From Sunxiuqinia elliptica (GTDB lineage Bacteria; Bacteroidota; Bacteroidia; Bacteroidales; Prolixibacteraceae), in the NCBI RefSeq assembly GCF_900113005.1, contig NZ_FONW01000001.1, forward strand, positions 1,072,996-1,136,995: DNA of 64,000 nt, in the 5' to 3' direction. Both the position numbers and the translations under genes were made by a program. This document shows positions 61,792 through 64,000 of this stretch, piece by piece. Within the stretch, counting starts at the first letter, position 1. Every line of letters begins with the position of its first letter. The notes under the pieces were generated by a model. It saw only the letters and a program-made list of their open reading frames with translations, did no database searches and was not told where the DNA came from.

Positions 61792-64000
61792 CTATAAAAC
61801 AGCCCGGAAAGTTAGGATGACCTGGCGCCTAGGCGCTACAATCCCAGAAGAATAGGGACGGTAACGTTTGTTGAGAATATTCTCAATTCCAACGCTTAGT
61901 TGATAATTCTCACTTAGTTGTGTATTTGTTTTTAGATTGATTGTTGCCCAGCCTGGTGAATAAGCTTGGCCATTCTTGTCGCTAGCATACAAATAGGCCT
62001 TGTCTTGTTCGCTGGGAGCCAGCTTATCATGACCTAATTTCCCGTTGAAACGAAGGTAGAGATCGAATGATTGACGAGTCGTTTGGTAAATGAGGTGTGA
62101 GCTCCCAAAAACCGGAGCAACATGGCGAACCGGCTGTTTTTCGCTATCCTCTCCCCAAGTTGTTGTAATGGTGCTCCGTGTTTTCCACTGGGACGCAAGA
62201 ATCCACTCCATGCTAAAGTCACCTCCATAAATGTTGGCGTAATCTGCATTGACAAGCGCTTCAACTTGGCTGAGTTCATTTTCATACCAGATTGAATCTT
62301 GCCCATTGAGTTGGTATGGGCGCCTGACCATCGCATTGTTCAAGTAGGTGTAATAAAGATTTAGCTCGAAGCGGGCCAGGTTCTTGATACTGCGCAAAAT
62401 GCCAATCTCGAAATTGCGAACATATTCGGGCTTCAAATCTGGATTGGGAACGATGACATTCCCCGGACTGGAGTCGAATACTTTGGCAACATCATCAATG
62501 TTCGGCGAGCGAAATCCTGAGGAGATGGCTGCATTTAATTGCCACTGAGGTGTCGGATGAAAGACAAAACCCAGGTTCCCGGTCACGGCCGTGTGGGTAT
62601 TTGTGAATTCATCGTCCGGAAAATCGAAAAAACGTTTGTCGAATTTTCCGCTGAGTTGGTTGACAGATAAGCGGCTACCAGCGTTTAAGATAAATCGTTT
62701 GCTTACTGAGAGTTTGTAACTGGCGTATGCGGCTATGCTTGAAGTTTGTGAGCCGTCTGGATAGCGGGAACTGGTTGGAATGCTCGGTGAATCATTTGTA
62801 AAGTCCACCTCACCTTCGGATTGAATCCAATTGAAATTGCCTTCGAAACCATAAAACAAGGTGTTGTTTTGATCGATTTGCTTGTCCAGGTCGAGATTAA
62901 GTGTGAGGATATCCAAGTGTTCCTGTCGCTTGGTAAGTTCTTCGCTAGCCAAACGTCGGTCGTTTCTACTTTCGTCATAAGCTTGCCAACCAATAACAAG
63001 CCGGGCTTGGTTAAAAAGGAGGGCGTTGGCTGTCCATTGGGTGTCGAAAGCATGCAGTTTCCATTTTTGGGGGCCATAAAACCACTCGGCATATTTCAGT
63101 TGCTCGTTGCTGTATTGAATTAAGCGGTCGTAACGAGGAATATCGGATGTGGCTGACCAATGAAAGGCGTAATTGAAATCCCATTTTGAGTTGGGGCGAT
63201 ACCGAAATTTCTGCATGAAATTAAACTGGCTGTATCCTGTTTGAACCTGCTTTCGACTATTGTCATTCGAAAGAATCTTATCATCTTCAACGTATTCCGG
63301 ACGGAGATAACTTTCAGGGCCATGCTTTCCCATCAGTAAATCATCAAAATCCGAAAAAGTTAAGCTTGTTAGGCTTGCCAACTTATCAGTTCCGAAGTTA
63401 AAATCGGCATGAACTGTTTTCTCAAAGTTGGCACTGGCATAACGCACAAAGGCATTTCGAGCCTGCTTGTAGTTTGACGAAGTAGAAAGCTTGGGGCTTA
63501 GGGTTTTGAAATGCAAGACGCCTCCTAAGGCATCGCTTCCATACATCACCGATCCTGGTCCAAAAATCACTTCAGTTTGTTCCAGACTGGCTGCATCCAG
63601 CGAAATAACGTTTTGCAGGTTGCCGTTTCGGTAGATTGCATTGTTCATGCGGATACCATCAACGACAAGAAGCAGGCGATTGGCTGAAAGGCCTCGGATC
63701 ATTGGGCTACCTCCTCCTAGCTGACTCTTTTGAATGAAAACTCCGCCCTTGGAGTCCAGTAAATCGGCTGTCGTTTGCGGGTTAACCCGCGCTATTTCCT
63801 GTTGACTGATGCTGATAATTTGTTGAGGGACTTCCAAACGAGATTGCGCCCTTCGATTCGCAGAAACAACAACTTCATCCAGTTTGACCGGATCTTCTTT
63901 TAAGTTGACCACAAAGTTGTTTTGGACTAAGCTATGCCGGCTGATTTGTAAATCAAGGTAAGCTGTATGTGTAAAATGAAATAGCGAATCGGATTGGAAA
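61792..64000 (-). CDS. TonB-dependent outer-membrane receptor (N-terminus beyond window)
   Basis: The frame is open to the window end, so about 736 residues are seen without the signal peptide. The start of the visible part (SLFHFTHTAYLDLQIS) looks like the end of a regulatory beta-domain. The plug is clear: LDEVVVSANRRAQSRLEVPQ, IQKSQLGGGSPMIRGLSANRLLLVVDGIRMN, VIFGPGSVMYGSDALGGVL. The barrel ends GIVAPRRQVILTFRAVL. A GTG near 63912 is internal, not the true start. The IRGLSANRLLLVVDGIRMNNA plug resembles heme/siderophore-type receptors; the substrate is unknown. No SusD gene is next to it. Confidence 0.88.
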   Translation of the reverse strand, partial: FQSDSLFHFTHTAYLDLQISRHSLVQNNFVVNLKEDPVKLDEVVVSANRRAQSRLEVPQQIISISQQEIARVNPQTTADLLDSKGGVFIQKSQLGGGSPMIRGLSANRLLLVVDGIRMNNAIYRNGNLQNVISLDAASLEQTEVIFGPGSVMYGSDALGGVLHFKTLSPKLSTSSNYKQARNAFVRYASANFEKTVHADFNFGTDKLASLTSLTFSDFDDLLMGKHGPESYLRPEYVEDDKILSNDNSRKQVQTGYSQFNFMQKFRYRPNSKWDFNYAFHWSATSDIPRYDRLIQYSNEQLKYAEWFYGPQKWKLHAFDTQWTANALLFNQARLVIGWQAYDESRNDRRLASEELTKRQEHLDILTLNLDLDKQIDQNNTLFYGFEGNFNWIQSEGEVDFTNDSPSIPTSSRYPDGSQTSSIAAYASYKLSVSKRFILNAGSRLSVNQLSGKFDKRFFDFPDDEFTNTHTAVTGNLGFVFHPTPQWQLNAAISSGFRSPNIDDVAKVFDSSPGNVIVPNPDLKPEYVRNFEIGILRSIKNLARFELNLYYTYLNNAMVRRPYQLNGQDSIWYENELSQVEALVNADYANIYGGDFSMEWILASQWKTRSTITTTWGEDSEKQPVRHVAPVFGSSHLIYQTTRQSFDLYLRFNGKLGHDKLAPSEQDKAYLYASDKNGQAYSPGWATINLKTNTQLSENYQLSVGIENILNKRYRPYSSGIVAPRRQVILTFRAVL

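Noticed and set aside
63910-63912. GTG as the start codon of the last TonB receptor
   Set aside because: The same frame stays open to the window edge with receptor-like sequence, so the start lies outside the window.

Overview
The window looks like chromosomal DNA of a marine or sediment Bacteroidota, most likely order Marinilabiliales (Prolixibacteraceae-like). The evidence is type IX secretion (T9SS) genes, a SusC/SusD pair, many 'AQ'-type signal peptides, promoters of the Bacteroidota TAnnTTTG type, near absence of strong Shine-Dalgarno sequences, and a flexixanthin/salinixanthin-like carotenoid cluster. The family assignment is inference. I saw no insertion sequence, CRISPR array, prophage or rRNA.

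Layout. 1-2.7 kb: end of an exopolysaccharide region (unidentified gene end, Wzz-like chain-length protein, O-antigen ligase/polymerase). 2.7-4.9 kb: housekeeping genes on the minus strand (efp, a DUF3108 protein, tsaB). 5.0-19.9 kb: a LytTR response regulator followed by a T9SS-linked surface locus: a signal-peptide remnant, a 2118-residue multidomain adhesin, a 274-residue secreted protein, a 1064-residue protein with a type B C-terminal sorting domain, a PorP/SprF protein and a PorE-like TPR/propeller/OmpA protein. Three consecutive secreted proteins share one module, and only the third has a sorting domain. 20.0-24.3 kb: a lipoprotein sulfatase, a tandem NTF2-like protein, and a NifX-like/MBL-fold pair. 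24.6-28.4 kb: a probable metal-related TonB receptor operon with small histidine-rich proteins on both sides and a DUF4625 lipoprotein. 28.6-48.2 kb: a polysaccharide utilisation locus (ROK regulator, SusC/SusD, GH16, GH10-like hydrolase, phosphoesterase, DUF5009 acetyltransferase-like protein, SSS symporter, two SGNH esterases, DUF4434 protein, AGE epimerase, Tat-exported FAD oxidoreductase) closed by a strong terminator. 48.3-52.3 kb: small membrane and helical-repeat proteins of unknown function, tRNA-Gln and a YhcH/NanQ-family protein. 52.4-60.7 kb: two divergent carotenoid operons (crtI-crtB-crtYcd, and crtD-cruF-crtW-acyltransferase-glycosyltransferase-TPR-like protein). 60.7-64.0 kb: an SRPBCC/GyrI-like protein and a TonB receptor cut by the window end.

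How the genes work together. The strongest candidate for something undescribed is the 5-20 kb locus: a regulator gene followed by helically phased direct repeats, then a set of proteins that look built to assemble through a shared module onto one T9SS-anchored subunit, with a dedicated PorP/PorE-like pair. The carotenoid genes together predict a monocyclic 4-keto carotenoid carrying an acylated sugar. The utilisation locus combines amino-sugar-type functions (RnBP-like epimerase, NagX-like DUF5009 protein, ROK regulator) with an endo-acting GH16 enzyme and esterases; its substrate cannot be fixed from sequence alone.
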